This document shows, piece after piece, positions 1-8,899 of a stretch of 52,554 nt of DNA; position 1 is the stretch's first letter; each line of letters starts with the position of its first letter. The stretch lies in the NCBI RefSeq assembly GCF_002159665.1, contig NZ_NFJC01000023.1:1-52554 (forward strand), given 5' to 3'. Under the pieces are notes generated by a model. The model saw only the letters and a list, made by a program, of their open reading frames with translations. It did no database searches and was not told where the DNA came from. Source of the DNA: Desulfovibrio sp. An276 (GTDB lineage Bacteria; Desulfobacterota; Desulfovibrionia; Desulfovibrionales; Desulfovibrionaceae). The translations under genes were made by a program, and so were the position numbers.

Positions 1-14
1 AGTATAATTATACT
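1..14. repeat. perfect 14-bp palindrome
   Basis: AGTATAATTATACT reads the same on both strands and lies at the left edge of the window, just before a strong terminator hairpin. It could be an operator or a promoter -10 region of a gene outside the window. There is no further evidence for a role. Confidence 0.3.
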
Positions 15-26
15 AGAAATACCGGT

Positions 27-66
27 AAAAAACAAGCGGCTTTTTCACAAAACCGCTTGTTTTTTC
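27..66. terminator. bidirectional intrinsic terminator
   Basis: A 9-bp perfect stem (AACAAGCGG, 31-39, with CCGCTTGTT, 53-61) closes a 13-nt loop. It has an A-run on the left and a T-run on the right, so it can terminate transcription from either side. It separates the first gene of the window from whatever lies to the left. Confidence 0.75.
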
Positions 67-120
67 AGAGAAAAATTTATTCTTAGTATAAATTCATGCA
101 AAGTTCAGGTGGGAGAGAAT

Positions 121-516
121 ATGGCAAGGAAATGTATGCTTGTTGTCGAGTGTCTTGTGTTCCTTGTGGCAGGCGCAGCTGCAACCATGAACAGGGAGCT
201 GAGTAGAGTTCTGGAGGCTCTTGGCAAATACGATTTCACCCGCGCATTCATACGGGACAATTGCGTGTATCTTCAGCTCGACAAGCCTGACGTAGCTCCC
301 ATCAATGACACCGAGACCCTGAACTACCTTGATGTGCCTATTAGGTACATCTGGACGATCTCACGGTCGCAGGACCAAAGAGCAGATACTTCCGGTAGGA
401 CGCTTGGAACGGTTCGGATCAGCCCGATTAACTTGATTCTGATGAGTTATCTCCAAAAAGAATGTTTGGCTCAATTTAGCCGATTTACATCATTATCTCG
501 GAAAAAATCATTTTGA
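121..516 (+). CDS. hypothetical protein with N-terminal hydrophobic segment
   Basis: A 131-residue open frame that I do not recognise. The ATG at 121 is preferred over a GTG at 109 because GGGAGAG (111-117) sits at Shine-Dalgarno distance. Residues 5-22 (MLVVECLVFLVAGAAA) look like a signal peptide or a membrane anchor. The remainder is mixed and polar with no familiar motif. A TATAAA-like -10 lies near 88-93. The gene stands alone between the terminator at 27-66 and the DUF4143 ATPase about 100 bp downstream. The C-terminus (SLSRKKSF) looks like run-off translation, so this may be a truncated gene. Coding status is uncertain. Confidence 0.35.
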   Translation: MARKCMLVVECLVFLVAGAAATMNRELSRVLEALGKYDFTRAFIRDNCVYLQLDKPDVAPINDTETLNYLDVPIRYIWTISRSQDQRADTSGRTLGTVRISPINLILMSYLQKECLAQFSRFTSLSRKKSF

Positions 517-619
517 ACTGATTTTTCTTGAGATAACTGTCAATACAGGCTATTTTGCACATGAACAATCCAGGGGCACACCCATGTCAGACAGGGTATG
601 GGGAGTAGGGGAGAACAGT

Positions 620-1915
620 ATGCGACGGAGAATCGAGACAGACCTTTTGGCGTGGAAAGAGAAGTCTGACGACCAGCGAATGCCGCTTTTGCTCAACGGC
701 GCACGGCAGGTGGGAAAGACCTATATTCTGCGTGCGTTTGGCGCAGAACACTTCGAGAATGTTGCCTATGTGAACCTTGAGGCCAATCAGGCAGCAGCTT
801 CCATCTTTGCGGAGGATCTTTCTCCGCAGCATCTGATCCGTTATCTTGAGTCGGCAATTGGGGAGAAGATACGTCCGGGCAAGACCCTGCTTTTCCTGGA
901 TGAGATACAATCCTGCGAGCGAGCGCTGACGTCGCTCAAGTACTTTTGCGAGGAGGCCCCGCAGTTTCATGTGGCTGCTGCCGGAAGTCTTCTTGGCGTT
1001 GCGGTGAATCGTGAAAAGTATTCCTTTCCGGTGGGCAAGGTGGAAACACTTGCCCTCTATCCACTCGATTTTGAGGAGTATCTGTGGGCAAGGGGAAGGG
1101 AGAGTCTTGCAGACGAGATTCGCTCCCATTGCGAGACCCTGGAATCCTTGCCAGAAGGTTTGCACAAGGTGGCCCAAGAACTCTATCGGGAATACCTTGT
1201 TGTGGGTGGAATGCCAGCCTGTGTGAATGCATTTGCGCGAGAAAAAAGTTTTCTCGATGCGGCGAGCGCCCAGACGCAAATCGTCAATGCTTCTGTGGCG
1301 GATATGGCAAAGTACGCCACAGCATCGGAGAGCGTGAAGATTCGAGCCTGTTACCAGTCCATTCCAGCCCAGCTTGCCAAGGAAAACAGGAAGTTTCAGT
1401 ACAAGGTTGTGCGCAAGGGAGGGAGCGCTGCCCTGTTCGGGGAATCCATAGAATGGCTGACCCTGGCAGGTCTTGTGCTCAAATGCCAGAAGATCAGCCA
1501 TGCATATGTGCCCGTTTCAGTGCATATGGAGCTTTCCAGTTTCAAGCTGTACATGGGGGATGTAGGACTTTTGATGCAACAGTCAGGAATACCCCAACAG
1601 CTCATTCTTTCTGGGATTGAAAACCAGTTCCTGGGTGCTGTGGCGGAGAATTATGTTGCCCAACAGCTTGCTGCCAGAGGTCATGCACTTTTCTACTGGG
1701 AAAGCGACAGTACAGCTGAAATCGATTTTGTCATGCAAAGAGATATGGACATTGTCGGCATCGAGGTGAAGAGCGGACTCAACACACGCTCGCGCAGCCT
1801 CAACGTGTTCAGCGGCAAGTACAATCCAGCGTACAATATCCGCCTTTCCCTGAAAAACTTTGGGCAAACTGGCAACCTTCGCTCCATGCCCCTGTACGCT
1901 GCCTTTTGCCTGTAA
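620..1915 (+). CDS. AAA-family ATPase with DUF4143 domain
   Basis: A 431-residue protein of the widespread ATP-binding / DUF4143 family, usual length 400-450. It shows an N-terminal AAA module with Walker A GARQVGKT (27-34) and Walker B LLFLDEIQ (90-97). The C-terminal DUF4143 domain has a PD-(D/E)XK-like signature (AEIDFV...IEVKSG, near residues 365-390) characteristic of the family. The ATG at 620 is chosen over the one at 584 because GGGGAG lies about 7 bp upstream and homology to the family begins at RRRIETDLLAW. The biochemical role of the family is poorly defined; it is frequent in accessory regions of gut anaerobes. It is followed 44 bp later by a GNAT gene on the same strand. Confidence 0.85.
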   Translation: MRRRIETDLLAWKEKSDDQRMPLLLNGARQVGKTYILRAFGAEHFENVAYVNLEANQAAASIFAEDLSPQHLIRYLESAIGEKIRPGKTLLFLDEIQSCERALTSLKYFCEEAPQFHVAAAGSLLGVAVNREKYSFPVGKVETLALYPLDFEEYLWARGRESLADEIRSHCETLESLPEGLHKVAQELYREYLVVGGMPACVNAFAREKSFLDAASAQTQIVNASVADMAKYATASESVKIRACYQSIPAQLAKENRKFQYKVVRKGGSAALFGESIEWLTLAGLVLKCQKISHAYVPVSVHMELSSFKLYMGDVGLLMQQSGIPQQLILSGIENQFLGAVAENYVAQQLAARGHALFYWESDSTAEIDFVMQRDMDIVGIEVKSGLNTRSRSLNVFSGKYNPAYNIRLSLKNFGQTGNLRSMPLYAAFCL

Positions 1916-1959
1916 GTCACATGTCCCAACATTCGAAAAAAAGCCCCTGGAGGAATATC

Positions 1960-2493
1960 GTGAACCAGCTTGTACGCAAGGCAAATGCCCAGGATCTGGA
2001 CGCCATAAAGGCAATCTACGACCGCATCCACACAGTGGAGGAACAGGGCCCTGTCACCACCGGATGGCAGCGTGCTGTCTACCCAACCAGAGCCACGGCC
2101 ATGGCAGCCCTTGAGCGCGGGGACATCTTTGTCCTGGAAGTGGACGGGGAGATCGCGGGCTCTGCCCTGATCAACCAGATCCAGGTGGACGTCTACAAGG
2201 ACGCTCCTTGGCAGTATGAGGCTGCGGACGAACAGGTTATGGTCCTGCACACCCTGGTCATCGATCCGCTGCGCAAGGGCCAGGGCCTTGGAAAGATATT
2301 TGTGCGCTTCTACGAGGACTACGCAAGGAAGAACGGCTGTCCCTATTTGCGCATGGACACCAATGCCCTGAATGTTCCTGCCAGGACCTTCTACAAAAAG
2401 CAGGGCTACAAGGAGATCGCCATCCTGCCCTGCACGTTCAACAACATCGCCGGCGTACAGTTGGTTTTGCTTGAGAAGAAGCTGCAGGGCTGA
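1960..2493 (+). CDS. GNAT family N-acetyltransferase
   Basis: A 177-residue protein that probably transfers an acetyl group from acetyl-CoA to an amine; the substrate is unknown. The acetyl-CoA loop of GNAT motif A is visible as RKGQGLGK following the strand VLHTLVIDPL. An aromatic C-terminal strand (ARTFYKKQGYKE) matches motif B. The GTG at 1960 is the likely start: TGGAGG (1948-1953) lies 6 bp upstream and the protein then opens with the usual GNAT beta strand (LVRKANAQDLDAI). An upstream ATG at 1921 would overlap the end of the ATPase gene region without a good ribosome site. It is close enough to the DUF4143 ATPase gene to share a transcript. Confidence 0.8.
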   Translation: MNQLVRKANAQDLDAIKAIYDRIHTVEEQGPVTTGWQRAVYPTRATAMAALERGDIFVLEVDGEIAGSALINQIQVDVYKDAPWQYEAADEQVMVLHTLVIDPLRKGQGLGKIFVRFYEDYARKNGCPYLRMDTNALNVPARTFYKKQGYKEIAILPCTFNNIAGVQLVLLEKKLQG

Positions 2494-2595
2494 AAGCCCG
2501 CACAAAAGAACGAAAGGTCTGCGAGAAAGTTCCAATGACTGTGTCCTGCAGTACCCCCTTCCCTGTTGCATCTGACGCAAAAAAATAGGCCACCA

Positions 2596-2654
2596 TTGAC
2601 GTATAGGTGAGTATTATCTTGTATTATGTCAAAAAAATAGAATATTTTTTGACA
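2596..2654 (+). promoter_or_regulatory. fic promoter/operator region with inverted repeat
   Basis: TTGACG (2596-2601) is a good -35 element, and TTGTAT lies 17 bp downstream as a weak -10. Immediately after it is a 28-bp inverted repeat, TGTCAAAAAAAT (2627-2638) against its near-complement ending at 2654. The repeat lies just downstream of the promoter and 45 bp ahead of the fic start, where a repressor would block transcription. The tandem GTATTAT at 2611 and 2621 may also contribute. Functional assignment is inferred. Confidence 0.4.
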
Positions 2655-2699
2655 CAAAGGCGTTGAGATTTTCTGTATGCGACAAAAAAGGAGGGTATC

Positions 2700-3839
2700 A
2701 TGAACAGAGCGGGAGAGATGGTACGCAATCTTGCAGGAGATCTGGCCTACAAATCCTACAGACCGGCACCTCTTCCTCCTGTCCCGGGGATTGAGATGAA
2801 TGCGCACATGACGCGGGAATTGGGACAGGCCAGCAGAAATCTGGCCGAGCTGGACACCCTTGTCCGCCACATTCCCGATGTCCAGCTTTTTCTCTGCATG
2901 TATCTGCGCAAGGAAGCGCTTCTTTCGTCCCAGATTGAGGGTACGCAGTGCACGCTTGAGGATGTGCTCGCGGCTGATGTGGAGGAGAATGTCAGTCTTG
3001 ATGTGGCAGAGGTCGCAAGCTATGTGCGGGCTGTAGAGTACGCTGTGTCCAGACGCAGGGAACTTCCCCTGTGCAACAGGCTGTTGAGAGAGGTGCACAG
3101 GGAACTTCTCAACAATGTCCGTGGCTCGGACAAGGAACCGGGAGAATTTCGCAGATCGCAAAACTGGATTGGCCCTGCCGGATGTTCCCTGCGCGATGCC
3201 CGCTACGTTCCTCCGAATGTCGAAGACATGGGGAATGCCATGTCGGAACTGGAAAGATACATCAACGAGGATGACGGTACAGATCCACTTATCAAGGTAG
3301 CCCTGGTGCATTACCAGTTTGAGACCATACATCCCTTTCTGGATGGCAATGGTCGTCTGGGCAGGCTTCTCATTCTCCTCTGCCTGATGGAGTGGGATGT
3401 TTTGCACAGTCCAGTCTTGTATGTGTCTTATTTTTTGAAAAAAAATCAGTGGGAGTATTACGGAAAACTGAGCAATGTTCGCGAAAACGGAAATTATGAA
3501 CAATGGATACTGTTTTTTCTGGAAGCAATCAATAAATCTGCCTCTGATGCAGTAAGCACAATTTTTCTGCTGAAAGATATATACAATAAAAATATTGTAT
3601 CAATAAAAAATTGTGTCAAATGCAAGCAAAAGACACTTGATCTATTTACTTATATCAATTTTCATCCGATTGTAACAGTCAAGTCCGTAAAGGAAGCACT
3701 TGGTATCAGTACAGGAACAGCAAGAATTTGCGTAGACAATCTGGTCTCTATGAAAATTCTTAATGAAACGACACACAAGGCCAGAAATCGTATATTCGCC
3801 TATACGGAGTATTTGAGTATCCTTGCGAGAAACGACTAG
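2700..3839 (+). CDS. Fic family protein (AMP-transferase type, N-terminally auto-inhibited)
   Basis: A 379-residue Fic protein that most likely transfers AMP from ATP to a protein hydroxyl. The catalytic loop HPFLDGNGRLGR (211-222) is a complete HxFx(D/E)GNGRxxR motif. SSQIEG (76-81) fits the inhibitory helix motif (S/T)xxxE(G/N) placed N-terminal to the Fic core, i.e. class II, so no separate antitoxin is required. The C-terminus (about 300-370) reads as a winged helix (VKSVKEALGISTGTARI). The start has a strong AAGGAGG. The last third of the gene (about 3420-3800) is much more AT-rich than the first part, suggesting a mosaic origin or a transferred gene. Target unknown. Confidence 0.88.
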   Translation: MNRAGEMVRNLAGDLAYKSYRPAPLPPVPGIEMNAHMTRELGQASRNLAELDTLVRHIPDVQLFLCMYLRKEALLSSQIEGTQCTLEDVLAADVEENVSLDVAEVASYVRAVEYAVSRRRELPLCNRLLREVHRELLNNVRGSDKEPGEFRRSQNWIGPAGCSLRDARYVPPNVEDMGNAMSELERYINEDDGTDPLIKVALVHYQFETIHPFLDGNGRLGRLLILLCLMEWDVLHSPVLYVSYFLKKNQWEYYGKLSNVRENGNYEQWILFFLEAINKSASDAVSTIFLLKDIYNKNIVSIKNCVKCKQKTLDLFTYINFHPIVTVKSVKEALGISTGTARICVDNLVSMKILNETTHKARNRIFAYTEYLSILARND

Positions 3840-3889
3840 AACATTTTCCTATTCCAATTCGATGGGACGGATATCGAAATAGGGTGCTT

Positions 3890-4612
3890 CTACAGCCTGC
3901 ATCCATTTGGTCCACAGCCGTGTCCGTGTCCTTCGGATGCGTCCTGTGCAGAAGCCTCCTTCCTGTATGCATCCGTTTGGGAAGAACCCTCAAGGGCCTT
4001 TTCCAGGCGGGTGAGGACTGTGCCTAAGTCCGTGAAGCTTCTGGCAAGCAGGACGCGCTCTCCAGAGTCCCTTTCAAGGAAGAGGGTAGGGTAGATGACA
4101 AAGTCGCCCAGGATGTCCACGGCCCTTTGCCTGTCCTTCTCGGCCTGTTCCTGCACTTCCTTCTTGGAGCATTCGAGGATGAGCGCCTCCTCGTCCACGC
4201 CGCAGGCCTTTGCCTGCACATAGGGGTCGAGAACGTCCTGGCCGTCCTGATAGAAGGCCTTTTGCAGAGCCTCAATCTGTTCCCTTTCCCTGCCGGGATC
4301 AAGGCGGCGCAGGGCTGCCACGGGAACGCTCATGGCGCGGCTATCCATGCTCATGCTGCCCTTGCCTGGTTCGAGAAGGTCAAGGTAGGCCTTGCCTACG
4401 CCGCGGCCGGCAGTGTCCTGCAGCCTCTTGAAGAAGGCCCGGATGTTCGGCATCTCCATGACCATATCGTCGATGGTGTAGCCGGGGCTTACGAGCTCTC
4501 CGCACAAGACGCTCACGGGCATTGGATAGCGGGCGAGGACTTTGTCGAAGACAAGTCCGAAGGCGTAGCACCAGGGGCAGTAGACATCGGTGATGTAGAG
4601 ATATCTGGACAT
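3890..4612 (-). CDS. DsbA-family thioredoxin-fold oxidoreductase
   Basis: A 240-residue DsbA-family protein (FrnE / 2-hydroxychromene-2-carboxylate isomerase branch). The active site CPWC is at residues 12-15, directly after the first beta strand, and no signal peptide is present, so it is likely cytoplasmic. The expected helical insertion domain and the cis-proline strand (VIYPTLFLE) follow. The extreme C-terminus GHGHGCGPNGCRL is rich in His and Cys and could bind a metal; that is unusual for the family. AAGGAG lies 9 bp before the ATG. It follows ogt by 35 bp and may be the last gene of the lon-priA-MFS-ogt run. Substrate unknown. Confidence 0.82.
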   Translation of the reverse strand: MSRYLYITDVYCPWCYAFGLVFDKVLARYPMPVSVLCGELVSPGYTIDDMVMEMPNIRAFFKRLQDTAGRGVGKAYLDLLEPGKGSMSMDSRAMSVPVAALRRLDPGREREQIEALQKAFYQDGQDVLDPYVQAKACGVDEEALILECSKKEVQEQAEKDRQRAVDILGDFVIYPTLFLERDSGERVLLARSFTDLGTVLTRLEKALEGSSQTDAYRKEASAQDASEGHGHGCGPNGCRL

Positions 4613-4647
4613 GGACTGTGTTCTCCTTGGGAGAGTTAGTTATATGG

Positions 4648-5208
4648 TTAGGGCGCATAGCCCTCAAGAGCAAGCAAGAGACGCGTGACATTGGGGCCAA
4701 GAGGGGATTCGCGCAAGGAACCGTCTGCATAGATCACCCTGTGGCAGGGGACAATTATGGGCAAGGGGTTTGCCGTTATGCAGTGTCCCACGCTTCCGAC
4801 ACAGTTCTCCTTGCCCATTTCCTGGGCAAGGTCGGTGCTGGTGCGCGTTTCCCTGCGCGGAATGGTCATAAGGTGCTTCCAGACCGCGCGCTGCAGTTCG
4901 GTGCCCTTGAGATCGAGGGGAAGATCCGCAAAGGAGTACAGCTCGCCCTTGAGATAGGCAGTGACCTCAATCGCAGCTTCACGCAGCAGGGGAAGCTCTT
5001 CTCTGTTGGCCGGTTCAGGCAGATACTTGTAGTGCCTGCTACGCAGATAGCGCAGGCCCTTTTTGCTGCATCCTATGGTAATGGTTCCCAGGAGAGGCAC
5101 ATCATAGGAGTACTCAAAGAGGCGAAAGCGGCCTGAAGTTCTCTTCGGAGAAGCGGTAGTCTTTTCTTGTTCATTGGAAGTAACCATGCAACTGTTGATG
5201 ATAGCCAT
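4648..5208 (-). CDS. ogt: methylated-DNA--protein-cysteine methyltransferase
   Basis: A 186-residue O6-alkylguanine-DNA alkyltransferase that removes alkyl groups from guanine by suicidal transfer to a cysteine. The active-site motif is intact as PCHRVI (in IVPCHRVIYADGS). The upstream helix-turn-helix of the DNA-binding domain is present (TDLAQEMGKENCVGSVGHCI). The C-terminus keeps the helix RLLLALEG. The Ada-type N-terminal phosphotriester domain is absent, so this is Ogt-like rather than Ada. GGAG lies 7 bp upstream of the ATG. It is 24 bp downstream of the MFS gene and probably cotranscribed with it. Confidence 0.9.
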   Translation of the reverse strand: MAIINSCMVTSNEQEKTTASPKRTSGRFRLFEYSYDVPLLGTITIGCSKKGLRYLRSRHYKYLPEPANREELPLLREAAIEVTAYLKGELYSFADLPLDLKGTELQRAVWKHLMTIPRRETRTSTDLAQEMGKENCVGSVGHCITANPLPIIVPCHRVIYADGSLRESPLGPNVTRLLLALEGYAP

Positions 5209-5232
5209 GGCAGACTCCGGGCAAACACCAGC

Positions 5233-6444
5233 CTACTCCGCCTCGTTGGCGTTGGCGTCAATGAAGAAGGTGACCACTGTGGCAATGACGGCAAGGCCTG
5301 CCATGACCTGGAAGGAGGTGACAAGGCCGAAGTGGTCGCCAATCCAGCCAATGATGGGCGCGCTGATGCCGCCAACTGCGGTGCTCAAACCCAGGGTGAC
5401 GCCAGAGGCAAAGCCTATGTTGCGGGCAAGGAACTGCTGGCCCAAAACCACCATGGTGCTGAAGGCAAAGTAGAGGCTGAAGGCCAGGACAAGCAGCATG
5501 ATCCAGGCAAGGATCATGTTGTCTGCAAGGCTGAAGAGAAAGAGTGCAGGCGCCATGGGCACAAAGGCCAGATGCAGGGCGCGGGCCCGTCCCTTGCGAT
5601 CCGAGATGAAGCCACCGGCTATGTTGCTCAAAACACCGGCGAGGCCGAAGATGGTCACTGCTACAGCGCCAGCCGTCTTGCTCTGGCCGTAGATATGCAT
5701 CCAGTACAGGGGCAGATAGGCGTGTACGCTGCTCAAGACAATGCTGCGCGTCATGATGGCAACGGTCAGACGATTGAACTGCTTCCAGTTGTTGGGTCTG
5801 GCCGCAGCACCCTCGGGCTTTCCCTGGGCAGCCTTTTGCGGCATGGACATGTGCATGATGCCGAAGACAAGGGAAAGGGCAGTGATAACACCTAGGATAC
5901 CGAAGAAGAGCGTGCCGCCAAGGCCAAAGGAGGCCAGAAGGGCCGCGGCAATGAGAGGCCCTATAACAAAGCCACCGTTGCCGCCTATGGAGAAGATGCT
6001 GAGCGCCATGCCCTTGTGGGTGCCTGCCACCTGGTTGGCAAGGCGGGCTGCCGTGGGATGGAAGAGGGAGGAGCCTACGCCGCACACGCCGACAGCTGCC
6101 AGCATGGCGTAGTAGTTGGAGCAAAGACCTGTCAGGGTGAGGCCAAGGCCTGCCAAAAGGACACCCAATGGCGCAAGCCAGGGTTTGGTAAATTTGTCGC
6201 TCAAAAGCCCGAACAGGGGCTGGGTGAGAGCCGAGATCAGGGATTGGGCAAACATGATGTTGCCCGTTGCTTGGTAGGTGAGGCCGTAGAATTCCTGCAG
6301 GTAGGGAATGACTGCCGGCAGGGCACCAGTATTGATGTCGCAGGAAAGGTGGCCTCCGGAAAGCAGGAAGACCTTCTTCTTGTCCATCTGCCTTTCATTC
6401 TTGCCGTCTGGCTGGCTGCTCGCCTTGTTCGCTTGTGTGTCCAT
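5233..6444 (-). CDS. MFS transporter, fosmidomycin-resistance (Fsr) type
   Basis: A 403-residue major facilitator with about 12 hydrophobic segments. After a 22-residue polar leader the first helix region reads LLSGGHLSCDINTGALPAVI, a pattern typical of Fsr-family exporters, where a conserved HxxxD pair occurs in helix 1. The loop between helices 2 and 3 has the MFS signature (GLLSDKF), repeated in the second half as GFISDRKGR. The protein probably exports a drug or metabolite; the substrate is not predictable. GGGAGGG precedes the ATG at close spacing. It lies 90 bp downstream of priA. Confidence 0.85.
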   Translation of the reverse strand: MDTQANKASSQPDGKNERQMDKKKVFLLSGGHLSCDINTGALPAVIPYLQEFYGLTYQATGNIMFAQSLISALTQPLFGLLSDKFTKPWLAPLGVLLAGLGLTLTGLCSNYYAMLAAVGVCGVGSSLFHPTAARLANQVAGTHKGMALSIFSIGGNGGFVIGPLIAAALLASFGLGGTLFFGILGVITALSLVFGIMHMSMPQKAAQGKPEGAAARPNNWKQFNRLTVAIMTRSIVLSSVHAYLPLYWMHIYGQSKTAGAVAVTIFGLAGVLSNIAGGFISDRKGRARALHLAFVPMAPALFLFSLADNMILAWIMLLVLAFSLYFAFSTMVVLGQQFLARNIGFASGVTLGLSTAVGGISAPIIGWIGDHFGLVTSFQVMAGLAVIATVVTFFIDANANEAE

Positions 6445-6534
6445 GATGCCCTCCCTTGGACCACACAGGGTAGATGTCCCTGTCCCATTTTGCGTGGCCG
6501 TGAAGGATCTGCCTACGCCCTTTCCGGCCCATCG

Positions 6535-8892
6535 TCAAAGCATGGAGTAGGGGTCGAGGTTCAGGGAGACTTTGAGTTTGGCCACTTCCGGAACGCGGAG
6601 AAGGTCCGCGTAGAGGGCACGCACACAGGCCCACTCGTCTGTTTTCAGAAGGCACTGGTAGCGCATGCGGTTGCCAATAAAGGCTATGGGCGACTGGACA
6701 GGACCCAGGAGGGGTATGCCCCGCTCCCTGGCCTTTGCCCGAATCCAGGTTTCGGCAGCAGTCATGGCCTCGGACCCTTGAGGATCGTTGCGCTCGTAGG
6801 AAAAGCGAATGAGGCTCACGTGGCTGAAGGGCGGGAAGCGGTAGCGCTTGCGGCGTGCAAGCTCTTCTTCGTAGAAGCCCTCGTAGTCCGCACTCTTCAC
6901 GTATTTCCAGCAGTAGTGGTTCACGTCCCTGGTTTGTATGAGGACGCGCCCCTCCCTGGAGCCTCTGCCAGCCCTGCCTGAGGACTGTACAAGAAGCTGA
7001 AAGGTGCGCTCTGCAGCCCTGTAGTCCGGAAGCCCAAGGCCAAGGTCGCCGTCGGCGACTATGGCCAAAGTCACGTCCGGAAAGTGGTGGCCCTTGGAGA
7101 GCATCTGCGTGCCCACCAGGATATTGGCCTCGTGGCGGGCAAAGCGGGTGAGCAGTTCCTCCATGGCGCCCTCGCGCCTGGTACTGTCCCTGTCGAAGCG
7201 CAATACCTCATGGCCGAAGCGGGCAGAGAGGTAGTTTGTGGTGCGCTCCGTGCCCTCGCCCATGGGCATGAAGTTCATCTTGTGACAGTTGGGGCAGGGG
7301 GCGGGGAAGGGCAGGCTGTAGCCGCAGTAGTGGCAAAGAAGCCTGCCTTCGCTGCGGTGAAAGGAAAGGCCCACGGCGCAGTTGGGACAGGTGAGCGTTG
7401 TCCGGCAGTCCGGACAGTAGATGAGCGGCGCAAAGCCCCTGCGGTTCAGAAGGACAATGGCCTGCTCGCCCCGCGTCACTGTCTCCTCGATGGCCTTGAG
7501 GGACTCTGGCGCAAGCAAGGTCTCCTCCTCGCTCATGATGCGGCGTCTGCCCATGTTGATGAGCTCCACTGGCGGCAGGGGTTTTTGCGAGATGCGCCTT
7601 GGCATGCGCAAGACCCCGATCTTGCCCTCGCAGGCAGCGTGCCAGGTGCGGATGTCCGGAGTCGCGGATCCGAGCACAAGGACAGCGCGCTCCTGGCGGG
7701 CCTTGAGCCAGGCCACTTCCTTGGCCTGATAGGGCACGCGATCCTCCTGCTTGAAGGAGGCGTCGTGTTCCTCGTCCAGGATAATGAGCCCCACGTTTTG
7801 CAGGGGCAAAAAGAGAGCGGACCTTGTGCCTGCCACAAGGACAGGCTCATGGTTTTCGGCAAGGGCCCTGAAGGTGGCCTCCCTGCGGCTTGAGCCCTGG
7901 TAGCCGTGGTAGAAGAGAACGCGCTTGCCCGGAAGGGCAGTGCTCAGATCGTTTCTGAGCTTGTGGGCCAGGGCAACCTCGGGGGCAAGGAGCAGGACAC
8001 TGCGGCCGTTCTCAAGGCAGTGCCTTGCCGCAGTGGTGTAGACAGCCGTCTTGCCGGAACCAGTGACCCCGAAGATCAGGCGCTGGGCGTACTCGTTCTT
8101 GTCAACCAGGGCGTTGAGCTCGTCCACAGCTGCCTTCTGGTCTGCATTGAGCTCGAAGGTAATGTTTTTCGAGGGCACAAGAAGCTGTGCTCCCAATTCC
8201 TCTATGCGGTTTTCCGCCTCTTCGGACGAAATGCGGATGCAGCCGAGTTTCAGAAGGGCCTGCACAATCTGGGAAGCTCCCTCGCCCAGCTCCCGCATGA
8301 AGGTGCGCCTGTTGGTTGTGCCGTGGAACATGAGGTATTCCAGGGCCTCGCGCTGCCTTGTGGCTGCAGGGCGCACTGGCCAGGGCGGGGAGACGATGAG
8401 CTCCACGCGTTCGCTTTTGGCAGGATCCCTGTGCGGCGGAACCAGCAGGGCGCGACCCGAGAGCAGCTCCTGCACAAGGGCCTTCTTCTCCCCTGGCCCA
8501 AGGGCAGCTGCCTGTTTCAGGGAAAGCGTTCCCTCGCGTCCCTTGATGTCGAGTCTGCGCACTCTGACACCCATGTCACGCGTGAGTGGCACAAGCTGGG
8601 AGATGGCAAGCCCCACTGTCAGACACTGGCGGCTTGCCACAGCCTCAAGAATGCGCACAAGTCCCGGATTGAGGATGGGGACTACTTCCAGGGGGAAGGC
8701 AATATCGCGCAGCCTTACCCCTTGCGGAGCCTCAACATCGAGAGCACGGACGATCCCTGGCCTCAAGGGGCCTCTGCCCAGGGGTACGGCAACCCTGAGG
8801 CCTTCCTTCCAGAAGTTTTCCGGGAAGGCCTTTGGCAGGGAATAGGTCAGATCCGCGTAGGGCGGCTCAAGCAGGGTGACAAGAGCGTTCAC
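6535..8892 (-). CDS. priA: primosomal replication-restart helicase PriA
   Basis: A 785-residue 3'-to-5' DNA helicase that recognises stalled forks and reloads the replisome. Seen in order: a 3'-binding N-terminal domain (PPYADLTYSLP), Walker A GVTGSGKT, Walker B DEEH (in LDEEHD), then the PriA zinc region with eight cysteines starting CPDCRTTLTCPNC and ending CPNC, then helicase motifs V and VI (LVGTQMLSKGHHFPDV; QSSGRAGR). The GTG at 8892 is the likely start because homology begins at NALVTLLEPPYADLTYS; the longer open frame reaching back to 9126 only mirrors the lon 3' end. The start lies 7 bp after the lon stop, so the two genes are cotranscribed. Confidence 0.93.
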   Translation of the reverse strand: MNALVTLLEPPYADLTYSLPKAFPENFWKEGLRVAVPLGRGPLRPGIVRALDVEAPQGVRLRDIAFPLEVVPILNPGLVRILEAVASRQCLTVGLAISQLVPLTRDMGVRVRRLDIKGREGTLSLKQAAALGPGEKKALVQELLSGRALLVPPHRDPAKSERVELIVSPPWPVRPAATRQREALEYLMFHGTTNRRTFMRELGEGASQIVQALLKLGCIRISSEEAENRIEELGAQLLVPSKNITFELNADQKAAVDELNALVDKNEYAQRLIFGVTGSGKTAVYTTAARHCLENGRSVLLLAPEVALAHKLRNDLSTALPGKRVLFYHGYQGSSRREATFRALAENHEPVLVAGTRSALFLPLQNVGLIILDEEHDASFKQEDRVPYQAKEVAWLKARQERAVLVLGSATPDIRTWHAACEGKIGVLRMPRRISQKPLPPVELINMGRRRIMSEEETLLAPESLKAIEETVTRGEQAIVLLNRRGFAPLIYCPDCRTTLTCPNCAVGLSFHRSEGRLLCHYCGYSLPFPAPCPNCHKMNFMPMGEGTERTTNYLSARFGHEVLRFDRDSTRREGAMEELLTRFARHEANILVGTQMLSKGHHFPDVTLAIVADGDLGLGLPDYRAAERTFQLLVQSSGRAGRGSREGRVLIQTRDVNHYCWKYVKSADYEGFYEEELARRKRYRFPPFSHVSLIRFSYERNDPQGSEAMTAAETWIRAKARERGIPLLGPVQSPIAFIGNRMRYQCLLKTDEWACVRALYADLLRVPEVAKLKVSLNLDPYSML

Positions 8893-8899
8893 TGGGTGC

